64,000 nt of DNA from Ascaris suum (taxonomy: Eukaryota > Nematoda > Chromadorea > Rhabditida > Ascarididae), in contig CM024190.1 of the NCBI GenBank assembly GCA_013433145.1, positions 186,001 through 250,000 of the forward strand, read 5' to 3'. Below are positions 1-45,560 of this stretch, in pieces; positions within the stretch are counted from its first letter, which is position 1, and every line of letters begins with the position of its first letter. Position numbers and translations under genes: made by a program. The notes beneath the pieces are model-generated. The model had not been told where the DNA came from, did no database searches, and worked only from the letters and a program-made list of their open reading frames with translations.

Positions 1-33122
<33,122 letters not shown>

Positions 33123-34429
33123 GTTAGTTTTATTATTTTTGCATGCGAATGACCAGTCGGCACGTGATGTGCGATTCATCGGCTTCATGCTTACTTCTTA
33201 TCTGTCGTTATAATAAAGAAATACTGGCTGGGTTCTTTTAAAGTGCTGTCAGCAACGGATTGCACTCTGAAGCTTTGATAGCTTTCGTTGTTTTCATATT
33301 TCGCAACGACCTGCAGATATTTCGTAACCTAAGAAATGAATGCTTAGAATGCCATCACAATCTGACAGTCGCATGAGGCAATATGTGTCCGTAAGGTGAG
33401 CAGCACCTTATGGACCAAGGTCAGATGCGTCATTTAAAAGAGGCTTTTGTCCATCCCTTGGGTGTAAGCGGTGCAATCAACAGCCGCCAGATTTCGCAGC
33501 ACTAGCTTCAGGCGTCCTCGAGCTGAAATCAAACAAGAAGATACATTCGTACGTTCGCAATGTTAAATTGTCTTCTAGGTTATCCATGATAACCTGTTGG
33601 TTCATAACCAAATTACAAGCATTTCTCTGTTTACGGCCGTTGGGTCTTTCTCTCCTTGCCAGCTGTTCCACAAAAATGGAGAGCCCCTACGATCTCCTAC
33701 GACTCAAGAGAACTGTTTTCTTCTTTCATTACCATTTATTGTCTTAACTAACAAAATAATTGTTCAGACAGTCAAATTCGAAGTGCTCCAGGTAGGCTGA
33801 AAGCGTTAATTTCGGTGTTGTGAACTTTGTGTATCCTTAGCCCGTCCTGCATTCGACGTGTTCTGAATATTTGTTTCTGTTGGTGTCGTGGTCGGAGTCT
33901 TTCGCATTTCGTTGCTCTTCGCCTTCACTGTCTTCAGCCGCATGATATTATTAAGTTCCATAACATGTGCTTTTGAATTTCAAGGTATATTGTTTTAATT
34001 ACATTCCACAATTTTTGATGTAAACTTGTTGCTTTTCATGGATGGTTCTGGAGTTAGGTTTGTGCAGTGTCAAGAATTTCATATCTAATGAATGTGATGA
34101 AAGTTTATTCTTTGGGAAAAACTGTTGCACTCTAACGAGAATTGCTATGGAAGGCGTTTACCATTTCCATTCCTGTGGATGGTGTTCCCGACTACTGCAT
34201 ACTTTTACTGCTTGGAACATCGTTGTGCTTTAAATGTTTTCCCTGATAGGCAATTTCTTTTTGAGCAATCACATTGCAGAATTATTTGAAAATGCTTGGA
34301 AGACGTGAGGTTGGCTGTTTAAATTGACGTTGCTTGAACTACACTTCACGATGAAGTGCTGTCCAAAAGTATTATTGGCCAATAAGAGGTGTTGCAACCG
34401 AAGCAACAAATGCTCTTATGATCTAGAAG

Positions 34430-34750
34430 ACGTGCTTTCAAGTGTTGATGGCGATGCCTGCTAATGATATTGTTAATGAGGAACTGGGCATAAACGAGAG
34501 CGAGTGCTGTGTGGTGCTTAAGGCCGTCAAAGAAGAATAGGAGGACGAAAGAAGTACCACTGTCCCGCACGACCGACCAACTGAAGCCGCCAGAATGCGA
34601 AGGAACTGATTTTAGAGGTCGCCCTGTCAAAATCAAACTTACGAACGATGCAAAGTCCTCAATCTGAAGCACATTTGAAGCAGGCTTAACAAGAAGTCGC
34701 GTGACGGTTTCATAGGAAAAACTGAAAACTGAAAGAGCGTCAAGATGGTT
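34430..34750 (+). mobile_element. Possible non-LTR retrotransposon ORF1 remnant
   Basis: Two broken frames read NEELGINESECCVVLKAV, then after a shift FRGRPVKIKLTNDAKSSI, STFEAGLTRSRVTVS and EKLKTERA. The layout R-P-V-K-I-x-L, then A-K-x-x-I, then V-x-V-S-x-x-L-x-x-x-R-A resembles the RNA-binding ORF1 region of nematode non-LTR elements. Several stops and at least one frameshift are present. The similarity is to a remembered pattern only, so the call is tentative. It could also be chance. Confidence 0.35.
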
Positions 34751-37700
34751 TTAAGGGAGGGCGACAGTGCCCACTTGAATAAAAAAGAAGGAAGAATAGA
34801 ATGTCAGAAGCAAACCAAAATCACTCAACTTGCAATCAAACCAATTAAAATGGCGCTGGGCCCATACTATACAGAAATATGAGAAAGTATGAGGATTCAA
34901 AGTTGTGATGCTGTCCAACAACAATGCGACTTCACCATCCAACCCTAGCGCTTTTGAATCGTGCTTAAGATGCTTAAGAACCTCATAAAACGCTATTCAT
35001 TGTAGTTTCGAAAGTTTGTTACTTACAAACGAATATACTATTATGATGTTAACGCATACATCAGCATTAGCACTGCGCTGCATTGTCATCTAAACGTTGT
35101 CGATTTATTGGAAATGATACAATTACATCGACTGCACAACTATACTCATTTATTTGCACTGAGGCGCGTATCATATCCTTTAATGGTTTTCTCTCTTCCG
35201 CCTTAAGAAATCGCATTTTCTGGTGACAGAGGTCCGTTGTAAAGTATAGAGGGGACCAGACCAAACTATTGTTCTAATAAACAAGTTTAGTTCAGTTATG
35301 TAGTTTAGGTTCTTGATTTCCAGAGCGAATATGACTGTAATCAATGGAGCCCAAGGGTTTTCACTGGGATTTATGAATTAAGGCGACTACGGTTATAGAA
35401 AAATATATTTCTTATGAGATTACGTGACATTCATTTGGGATTTTGTTCCAGAGCTTTTAGCTCCAATTTGGAATTGTTTACTTTTCGTTCATTTGTTAAA
35501 CGCTTAGCGTCTAAAATGTTTGCTGTTCAGAAAGCGCAATGAATACATGGGGTTAGGCAGTAGGTACTTGTTGTTTACACCCATTAAGCTTAATAAGCTT
35601 AATAAAGTTGAAAATATTTTTTTGCATCCATTTTTCTAAGTATTTTATATCATCATAGTCTTCAGAAGGTGTTTAAGCCGAACCTTTTCGAGGAGAGGTG
35701 TATTCCACTGTCTGTCGGAGCGTGCTTCGTTGTGGTTCGATGACAACGATTTATTTCTCGTTCTGGGCGGCTTAACTTAATTCGGTTCGTTTGGTGTGGA
35801 ATATCGCTCGCTATCGATAGACTCTCGAAGAGCATCATTGAGCATTAGCCCAGCGCTTTCTCCTCTCCACTTAGCTTGGCACATATCTCTGCTCCTTGAA
35901 TGACCTGCACGCAGTCGCGCTTTTCGCCGAGTATTCGTCGTCTTTTTCACCGGATTTTGCGTTATTATTGGATCTCGTTGCGCCTAAACTTCGCATTCGA
36001 TAATACGCAGGGTTGTGTTCACTTGACCAGGACCAGCGCAATTCCCAGAAATCGCGTTGCCAAGACCTTTAAAAAAGCCTCACTTCTTTCCTTCCCTTCA
36101 TTTTTTGCAACCGTTCATTAACACTCATTAAAGGCTGTTCTTTTTGTGCCAGTAGTTCTTGTGTCGGGTAAGTCCGTGTTTTAATTTCACAGAGTTCCTC
36201 GTTAACTGCGTAGTGTTTATAAAAATACAGTAATTGTTGCATGACCTTGGCTGATGTAGTCGTGCGCTCGAATAAATCGAAAATCACAGTCCAATATGCT
36301 CGCGAATTGTATACGCCTTTACTACTTTTGCTATATGGATGCTGGCGTGGCTTTAGTATAAATAAGTCCAAGTACACTTGCTCTTGTGCACTGATGTCAT
36401 CATTGTTTGGCTGTATTGAGATCCTTTATTTTTTCTACCACCATAGTTGACTGGAAATTTGTTTACATAAAGAAATGCAGTTGTGGCCAGTGACTACAAG
36501 TTTGTTTTTTTTGTCGTTTAATTTGTATTAATCGCATTTTTGCAGTAGTGCTTGTAACAGCTAATCTCCCAAGCGCTGTCTGTCGTAATATGTGGGCAAT
36601 GCGACCAGTGCTGTGATACGGTTTAGAGACTGCATTCGTATCGTAGGGAAATATACATAACAGCATTTGTCTTGATCATGTTTGATGGTGGTTGATGAAA
36701 TATTTTCCTTCCCAGCGAATAAACACGAGGGTTTCATCGGAAATACAAGTGTGCAGTGCAAAAGGAAAGGGATTTTTTGGAAAAATAAAGTATACAGCGA
36801 AGACAGTAAAGTGCATAAAAACATTTGCATACTCAATATTCACTGTATATGGGATCTGAGTGAAGGAGGTGGGTCTACTTGTGGTTGATCATTTAGCCAT
36901 TTCATTCCGGTTGTCAAATTCGAATATTGTGGACTGAAAGCAGTTTAGCTGCACATATCTGCTTATCTCTTTAACTGTCAACTCATTTGACTTTAGTCAC
37001 TTTTTAAAGATTAGATAATACTTTATAATATTCCATGACCGCGCACTTCTTCGATCAGCAACATCTGATAACAAGTGTGTTGCTGTAGCTAGACAATAAA
37101 TGAGAGAATGACATCTGAGCTCACCTTGGGGGCTGCATCTTCTTAGCCAGAAATTACTCTTAACTTTATGCTCGATTTTTCTGGTATTCCTCATTCAATT
37201 TCTGCGTAGTGTTTGCTCGACGCCTTCTTTTGTACCTGTGGAAGCAAACTGTCATGAACAAAATGAACTCACCACTTTGCTTGTTCTCGTATGCGAAGAC
37301 CTTTAGTTTGTATTATCCGAAAGTCCATGGCGAAAAAGGTTTCATTAGCTGTGTAGGTCTGCTCCAAGGTTTTTTTTTTTCAATTCTCCTTCCTTCGTTG
37401 CAGTTTCGATCTCTTGTGTAGCTTAAAGACTTTGTGCTTCCTCTTGATTTTTAGGTTTTTTAGCACCTAGTGAGCTTCTAGCTATGTGCCTCTGTATCAT
37501 AAAAAATGCTCAGATTTGTTTGATTAGCTGACTACGTTAAAACATCATTCGGAAACTCATGACATCCTTGGAACGTTTTGCAAGAATGTTGAACTTTACG
37601 TTACTTTTGACAAGAAGCTAGTAAACATATATCTGTTTTGAGCATTTTAGAGCGTACCGTTAGAAAAACATTTATCTGAGGAAGCTCAAGATGGGTGACT

Positions 37701-40700
37701 GATCAGCAGAAGGGAGCGAATGAGCAATACGATAAGTCCGCTTGAATCATGCAAGGAATTAGTAAAAGAAACTGAAAAAAGGTTCGCACTACAAATAGAG
37801 AGTCGATGCAGGAATGCAAAATTTCATTCAGCGATTATGCGGTTATCGTTGAGATCTGGATGTTTGAATTAATTGTCCATTGGCATCACAAGGGAAATGA
37901 ATATGCAGTATCAAACACTCAGAAATACTCCTTCAGTTATTGCGAAATGTGGCTCTACTGTTGGCTAAGAACCCGGCAAAACACCTGAGTTTTCACTTAT
38001 TGCCCTCTCCCTCGATGAGCAAAACCTTCTCAAGCAGAAACTTATGTTTTCAGTGATATTTATGGGAAGAGAGAGAAAGAGGTGCACATATTTAAAGTAC
38101 GCATATGTTCATAGAGTGTGACACTTCATAACGTTTGTTTTGCCATAAGTCGCTATTTACCACGTGGGTAACAATTCTTTTTTAATTAACAATTGTTTTT
38201 ATGTTCCAAGCAATTATACTTTCATTTGAAACCTTGTAGAATTAATGAATTTGGAGCCAAGCACGAATTAAGGATGTGTGGAATATCTTTAGACGGCTAT
38301 AATAGTCATGCCCGCTTACTGTTACAACTAAGAGATGCATTCGTTCTAATAGCCAGATTACGGTGCATTTTGTATCGGTGATGAAGCTGTTGTATGTTGC
38401 ATTATTTGTGCACGCATATGCCCACGCGTGTAGGCTATTCAATGGCCGAGTAATGGACAATGAATGATGTGCTGTCGATGTGTGACCCTTATGCACTAAT
38501 TGAATATGGCTTGACCCCTGCACCAGTCATCTTCTGTTACCGTGTTTGCATAGCGCCACCTTCGTCTGCCACACCATTCTGCTCGACCAGCGATTTTCCT
38601 GCGAATGTACCACCTCAGGACTGTTCGCCGATTCCGCTTGTTGTTAGTTACCATGCGTGACTCGAGGTCCTCTGTCAGCTGCTTGGAGAGTTCGTGGTCG
38701 CTAGTGCAATGTTTCCTCATTTTCTGATGCCGCTGAAAACGTTTATTGAGGAAGCATTTTTCACAGTATTTTACAATCTCGTTGCATTTTACCGTGTGCA
38801 TAATATTTCATTCTGCATAATAATAATATAATATTAGTGCCTCCTTAAAAGGAGTTATACGCCGCAAACTTTTGTCAGTGTAGAGTGCGTTTTATTTTCA
38901 TAACCTGTCGATTCTTTTTTTTTTTCTGAACATGTTCTGAAAGCAGCATATTAAAGTTCCCGGCAAAGTAGCGACATGATCAGTGATTATGAAACCGGTG
39001 CAATTTTTCTTACTTTCTAAGCTTTCTCACCTACGTAAACTTTAATAAAACTGCCGACGCAAGCCCCTTGCTTCCGGATCAATTGGCAACTTCGACGTAA
39101 TAATTACTTTTGTTTACTCCTATAAGCTGTGAAGTTAAATGATGAAATCTGCCGATGGCTGATCTGTTTGACTGCCCGCATCTTTTTAGAAAATTACAGC
39201 TTAAATAAGTAGTCGCAGGTAGTATCACGAAAGGAGTCATGAATAATAGTGATAAATACCTACTGTTTTCAACAGAATGGATGATCAGTGGCTGCTCAGG
39301 TAAATGGGGAAAAAATTGGAGCAATCTCCGCTCATTTTTTGCTCTTCTAGTCGCCGTGGTTTCAGTGGTTCACAGCCAAGTTACTATCATATAAAATCAC
39401 TGGTCTCAAGTGAAGTGTATAGCCTAGTGGTTGTACTTGCTTCCTTTGAAGTATAATTCCATCTAGGGGATCGTTCACAAGTCGAGGTTGTTTAGAAGTT
39501 CACATGTCTCTACAGAAATGTTCATTAAGCATCTTGCTGTACTTTACATGCTGATAATGTTGCTCCTATTCGCACAATTTTATGACTATCTCTAAAGAAC
39601 TGTGAGTCTTGACTCTCAGTTTAATGTAGGCAGACAAATGCTTTATCACTGTTATTGTCCCCTTTGTTTTGTTGGGCCACTGTCGTATCTGCGGAATGTT
39701 CATAGATAGCATTTCACCTTTATGAGGTAACTTAGCAAACTTTGAAATGCTGGTGGGAAAGCAAATAAAATCCGGAAGAGGTTTAATTAATTCAAGTGAT
39801 GAACCTCACATTGTGTTTTGCTGAGCACATGCGATGCTTGCGTTTCAGTTGGTTATTTGACCATTCAGCGAGTGCTGAGCATCGGCAATACTAATAGCAG
39901 ATGGTCGCATACGGTCACAATTAATTATTCTAGTTCTCCTTTGCAAAAGCTCGACGTAAAATTGTTTCTACAAACTCACTAGTTCTGTTTGAGAAGTCCC
40001 GAGGGCTGTTTTTGCTTACTCACAGCGGCAGAAACGTCAGTTCCAACTTTTAGTTTAAATTGTGATGGTGTTATGATCCTACACAACAGGAAATGAATCT
40101 ATCTTTTACCTGTCTTTCCCGCTGTCTTTTCCCTTCCTTCGCCTTTTCTTGCTCTCTCTTCTAACGCATATTTGGTGTATGATCAGTGTAAATATAAATT
40201 TTTCACCATTTTGTAGAAGTGTATTCTTTTTTACTTTAGTCCATTTGAAACTAGCGTCTTTAGTAGGATCGCCTATGTCAATGTACCTGGTGTGTTGTGT
40301 TTGAGTTTTGTATACGCATCAGTTAGACACTTCTGAGCTGAAACTCCTTGTAAATGAAAAACAGAGGTCGAGGAGAGGAATGATGTGATATAAATTGAGG
40401 AGAATTGTTCTTATAGTGGTAATGGACCAGTGATATGATAGGAAATTACTGTCCCGGAAAAAAATGCAAACATTTCAAGAAAGTCTTCATTCGCCGTTCT
40501 TTGGTTGATTTGCGAATTATTTAAGATGATATTTGCATTTATAGGTGTTCTTCTGTACAATGGATATTCAGGTAGAGCCCCTTATGTAGATGGAGAAAAA
40601 GCGGATGGGTTTAAATGTTTCAGGTTTACTGTTATCCGAAAAAACCATAAATGTTGGATGGCTGTTCGGTGAGAGGATCGCAGAGATCACGTAAGTTGGG

Positions 40701-43231
40701 TTGCAAGCACCAATTTCCGGTGGATTTGAAAAGATGCGCGTTAAACTCTCAACTCAGTAATTTGTCAGTGTTTAGAAGAACCATGTGCTGAATTATCTGT
40801 ACATTACCGAATTCAGCAGGATACTTACTCTTCAGGAAATGGGAGATGGCACGAAAATTTGCAGACTTATTTCACTGATTTCTGTAGTCCTCCTTGATAC
40901 AAGCATCTCCGCGTTTGTGTATTTTTGAGCGAGAAAATTCTTCCAAAATGTATTATATAGAGGTGTTTATTTTTTCATTATGCACCTTGCAGAGTGCGCA
41001 CGTACACGTTGGCTTTAATAAGTGAGTTTTCGCAGTAGAAAATATGTCTTTTGATGGAGCTGAATGTAGAAATAGAGGCCGGCTTCGTTCTTAAAGGGAT
41101 TCAGGGTCAAAAAAGCTGTAGAACAACTCAAAACGATGTGGCCAGGCAAGAAGTTTGTTGCAAAATTGCTGCATTTTTTGAACTCTACGCTGCGTTCATC
41201 CCTTCATTCTGTTACTTTCTGCGCTAGCAGGAAGGTTGACGTGTGCTTTTCGACGAAGAATGCGCAACTTTGAAAAAAAGAGAGATTGTAGAAAGTAATG
41301 TGTTGAACATGGGAGACGCATAATAACTGTTTATTCTGTGCTGTTGTAAGGAATTAATGCATTCACATCGAACAGTATACGTTACAGAAGTTTCGTTATT
41401 ATCAACTGCTTATCAGATATGCTACTTAAGCATAAAGCAACTTTAAAAATAGATAGCGAACTCCATATGTTGCTGTTCACTTTTGAGCAACACGTAACTG
41501 TGCTTGATAGTATATGTCCGCATTGGTGAGAAAGTCAGGGAATTTGGGTTGGCGGAATTAATTCTTCCGTCGAGATTTTTCATTTACCAACTTTCTACTC
41601 GGTTTTCAAGGAACATTCAGACGTGACCTATATCTGTTTTCTTTCAAATCCAGTGAACGAGCTACCTCCACCTGGAGTTTCCTCGTCTCCAGCAGAAATA
41701 GATACATGAACCTGGCGCAAATTTGCATACTACGGCACACGTCATGAAGGGGAATCAGAGGAGCTTCATTAGTTACTAGTTGATTGGAATTGTATTAGAG
41801 CAGTCTTTCATGAGGCTACAGTTTGGATCTTGCCTTATTTTATGTTTTGTCACATATGACCGAGGCTTTACGAAACTCCTTTCTTGCGATTTTTGCCATG
41901 GCTCTTTCGAATTGGGGTTCTTATTTAAACGCCTAGTGATAGTTCGTTGGAAGACTTACATTTTTTTGCTAAGAAACTTACATTCTGGGAGATAGCTTTT
42001 ACAAATGCGCTTTATGAATAATCTGTTGCAGGTGGAGATGATACAAGTCCTAAAATTCCGTCGACTTTTTCATGCCCAAATGTCGGTTACGTGACTGAGC
42101 ATAAATTCGTGGTTACTTACGCGAAAGGCATCAAACGACAGATTCTTATTGTCTGAGTATATTTTCGTTTAATATGCGAAAGCAGTCGATCATTTCTATA
42201 GATTGCGTTCATTTGGACCGTTGCAGCTTTAAATTATTGCTTTTGTGCTGTATTTTGCACTTGAATAGACGTGGTAATTGGGCAAATGCGTGGAAACCAG
42301 CGTTTCGTCGAAAAGGAAGCGATTAGAGACGGCGCTGTTAGCTAATAACAGCTCGGCAGGGGGTTCAACCTTGCTGGATATTCGAATAATGCACGCAGTC
42401 TCCTTCCTACGTTCATGTCACAGTACTTCCATATATGTACTAACGGGCATCTTCAATGTTAGTAGCTACCAGTTTATGTGTTAGCGCACGCATACTTCAA
42501 CTATTATAGGCTACGCATATCGCCTAAAGCACCTCATAGTTCGAGATGTATCTCTTCCTCCAGCAGATGTTGTGGACTTAGAAGTCATGCCTGAAAGTTG
42601 ACTGCTTCTGCAAACAGGACGAATTCTCAATGGTAGAAGGCAACTGAGTTCAGTAGTAGCCTGAGGCATCGATCGTAGGGGATTCGTCAAAGGCATTGGT
42701 CTTTTCACATATGAAATATCTTTTGTTCCGAATTTCCCTCATATGAATGATTGGCGTTACGAAGTATGTAATGAAGATTACCGTAAACGAGGCATCTTTG
42801 ATTAAGATTATGAGTGATAGTGGGAGCTAATTTTACTTTTGTTGGTACAGTTGTGATCTGCATGCTTCTTTTGAGTTTTCTAGAAAATGAACGCTAATAA
42901 TTTTTGCAAATCATTTACGCCGATATTCCACGTTTTAATGATATCCCCACAAATTGTTTGTATTTGTAGAAACATACTTTCATGTTGCAATAACGTCAAA
43001 CATTCACGGATGATCGAATGATCCCAGTTTCCGAATTAACATCTGGGCATCACGCCAGTGTAAATGAATTCGCGATACTTCGGCAAGAGGGATGAGAGTA
43101 CGTAGGGAGAAGAAGAAAGACAAGGAAAAGACTTGAAAAGATCGTATTTTAGATCGACTGGTCGAAATGACGACATTTTGCGCAGTGCAGTAAAGAGAGG
43201 TCTAAGCAGTTGTCACTTTCAAAGGCGCTGA

Positions 43232-43232
<1 letters not shown>

Positions 43233-43317
<85 letters not shown>
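43233..43317. repeat. (TA)n microsatellite
   Basis: An uninterrupted run of TA dinucleotides of about 85 bases, the third such array in the window. It creates a false Ile-Tyr frame on the - strand. Confidence 0.98.
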
Positions 43318-43319
<2 letters not shown>

Positions 43320-45420
43320 CAATTTGTATTTCGAAAGTTGGGGCTTGCAGCAGTAATATTTGTATTGTCGTAGCCTGCTGTTCTGTGCTGTGAATTAATC
43401 ATAGGGGAGTGAGAGTGAGTTCAAGTTTTCATGATGAGGAGGGGTGGTGCAACGGAAAATTTGGGTAGATTTCCCATCAGGGGCCCTAGCAGGAGCTGTG
43501 TCGGGGATGGAATCGTCACAGCTTATTGCATCCACACAAACGAAAATCACCTCTTGATACTTTTGCCTACCGTTCAAAGTGAGCGCTGCGTTATAACAGA
43601 TATGCGCGAAAAGAGTTCCTTTTGAAGTGAAGACAATTTGTAGGATTCGGGGACGAGATAATCCGGCCAAGTGCAACATATGTTTCCTTACGAGACCACT
43701 TTGGATATCAGTCCTTTGTCAAAGGCGACATCTACAAAATGCTCATATGAACAATGTTCTCTTGCATTCACTGCTTGTCGGTTGCTCTCTCTTTCCATCT
43801 TCTGAACACATATGAATACCTGGATTCTGCTTTCAGTGTCTGTAGGGATGCACTTGGAGATCGAAGAAGGAAATTAATTTTTTATGGTGAAAGAAGATAA
43901 CATCGCTGTCATCTCCTCGGGTGACATGCCATAAGAATTAGTTCCAAAATTGAGGAAGGGCTGGCAACTTCAAATGAAGCAGAGTTTAATGTTAGAGGAA
44001 GGAGAAAGCCTCTGACCATTAATGTGGCATGGGACACTTACTTTGGCGCAGAAGAACGTTCTGGGAGATCATTCTATGTACGTTTAGGTAAATGCGGTTG
44101 CACCAATTATGAACACCGCTGTGAGAAACGTTGAGAGCAGATTTTTTTTGCAGTCCATTCTATGCCATCTTATCTCATATAACTAAGTTAACTTCATGAA
44201 CATCACATTTCAGGGATATCATAAGGTTTAAAAGTACTCTTGTGAAGATATAGCACCGGTGGCACTATGTCATCCGTTTCATTTATCAAGTTCTTGTGTA
44301 TAGTTCCTATAAAAGGAGTGTTATCCGCATTTCCTACATGGGGACAACTTACGCTTATTCGAATTTACTTTACATTACGTTCCTTTTACTACATCTGAAA
44401 CACAAGTATAAGCAGTGTTTTGCATCCTTCAGAGATCGAATAAGCACATTAGTATTGCAAACACTTGGCATTGTGCCAAATTGTACGCACTTCACAGTTA
44501 ATTAATCATCTTTTTGATCGAAACATTCTTTTTTATCTGGTTTCGTTTCTCTGTCACTTCCATTAATGTGCTTAGGTGCATGTCAGGAGCCGAAGCACTT
44601 TGAATTTTTTTGAACCAAAGGTGGCCGAATGGCATACTCTCTGTCGAAAAATGATGCTCACATTAACTGCTAGGCGCATGAGGGTCATTGCTTGTGCGCT
44701 TAAATAGAACTGTGCCTCCATGCTTAGTAAAGTTGTGGTGGTCAGAAAGAAACGAAATCATTTGACGAATACGTAGATTAAGAAACGAGGTTGTTAATGG
44801 TGCGAATCTTGCACGAGCTTTTCCTCTTCTATCTGAATGTAGAACAGTTTTCTCGATAGTCAGCTCTTTCGATTATTACATTCACATTCTATTATATCAT
44901 TTTTGAGGGGATTTTGCGTTGAATTATTTTTTTCCTTGGTGCTCTCTCGACGCCTTTTCTGCTTGCTTTGCAGATTTCCATCCCCGATAAGCGCAACAAC
45001 GTTTCACCTGTGCATATGTGTTCATGTGCTTTTGCCTGATAATTTCAACTCAGTGGCCGCTAAAGCTGGAGGTAAAAAATTTAGTGAGTTTAACTACCAT
45101 CATATGAACTCCTATGGCTTATTTCATGTTAATCTGTCAGATGCGTAGGTAAATATGGGCATGAGATGTCCCACAACATTTTCATTCATCCTACGCGAAG
45201 GTGGATTTTAATTTCACAACGGTTTGACGTTGAGGAAAATATGGCAACATCATTTTACATGCTTTAGGTTTTATCGACAGACTATGAAACTGCTGGCTCA
45301 GGCTGGCGAAATATAAAATTACCTAAAGTTTTGGCTGCTTTTCTACACCTGTTCACAGTTCTAAAATTAAATTGGGGAGGAAAATATTTCTGGACTGGCT
45401 GCTTGGAACAAAACACACAA

Positions 45421-45560
45421 GCTCATCTTCGGTTGAGTTTTTCAAACAATTTCCTACTCTTCTCTATTTGAATTCTATATACACTCTGAAACTTATCTTT
45501 GACTGAATTCTACTAATGCCCCGAAACCCATCTTCCGTTGAATTTTATCAGAATTTCTCA
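45421..45560. repeat. Imperfect tandem repeat, about three units
   Basis: A unit resembling CATCTTCGGTTGAGTTTT recurs as ACTTATCTTTGACTGAATTC and CCCATCTTCCGTTGAATTTT, spaced roughly 55 bases apart. Old and diverged; no function seen. Confidence 0.55.

Noticed and set aside
39849..39980. Acceptor GTTTCAG with a 44-codon phase-1 frame (VGYLTIQRVLSI)
   Set aside because: An open frame in the right phase, but it lacks any FN3 hallmark and ends in a stop. Frames like this are expected in 30 kb of AT-rich DNA.
41652..41709. Acceptor followed by a phase-1 frame reading VNELPPPGVSSSPAEIDT
   Set aside because: It looks like an FN3 linker, but a stop comes after 18 codons, no donor is present, and the following DNA shows no FN3 strand in any frame.
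44903..45148. Hydrophobic N-terminal frame with a phase-1 GTAAAA donor, considered as another isoform-B first exon
   Set aside because: The frame begins at TTG, not ATG, and its hydrophobic part is interrupted by arginines. The candidate at 47964 is better.
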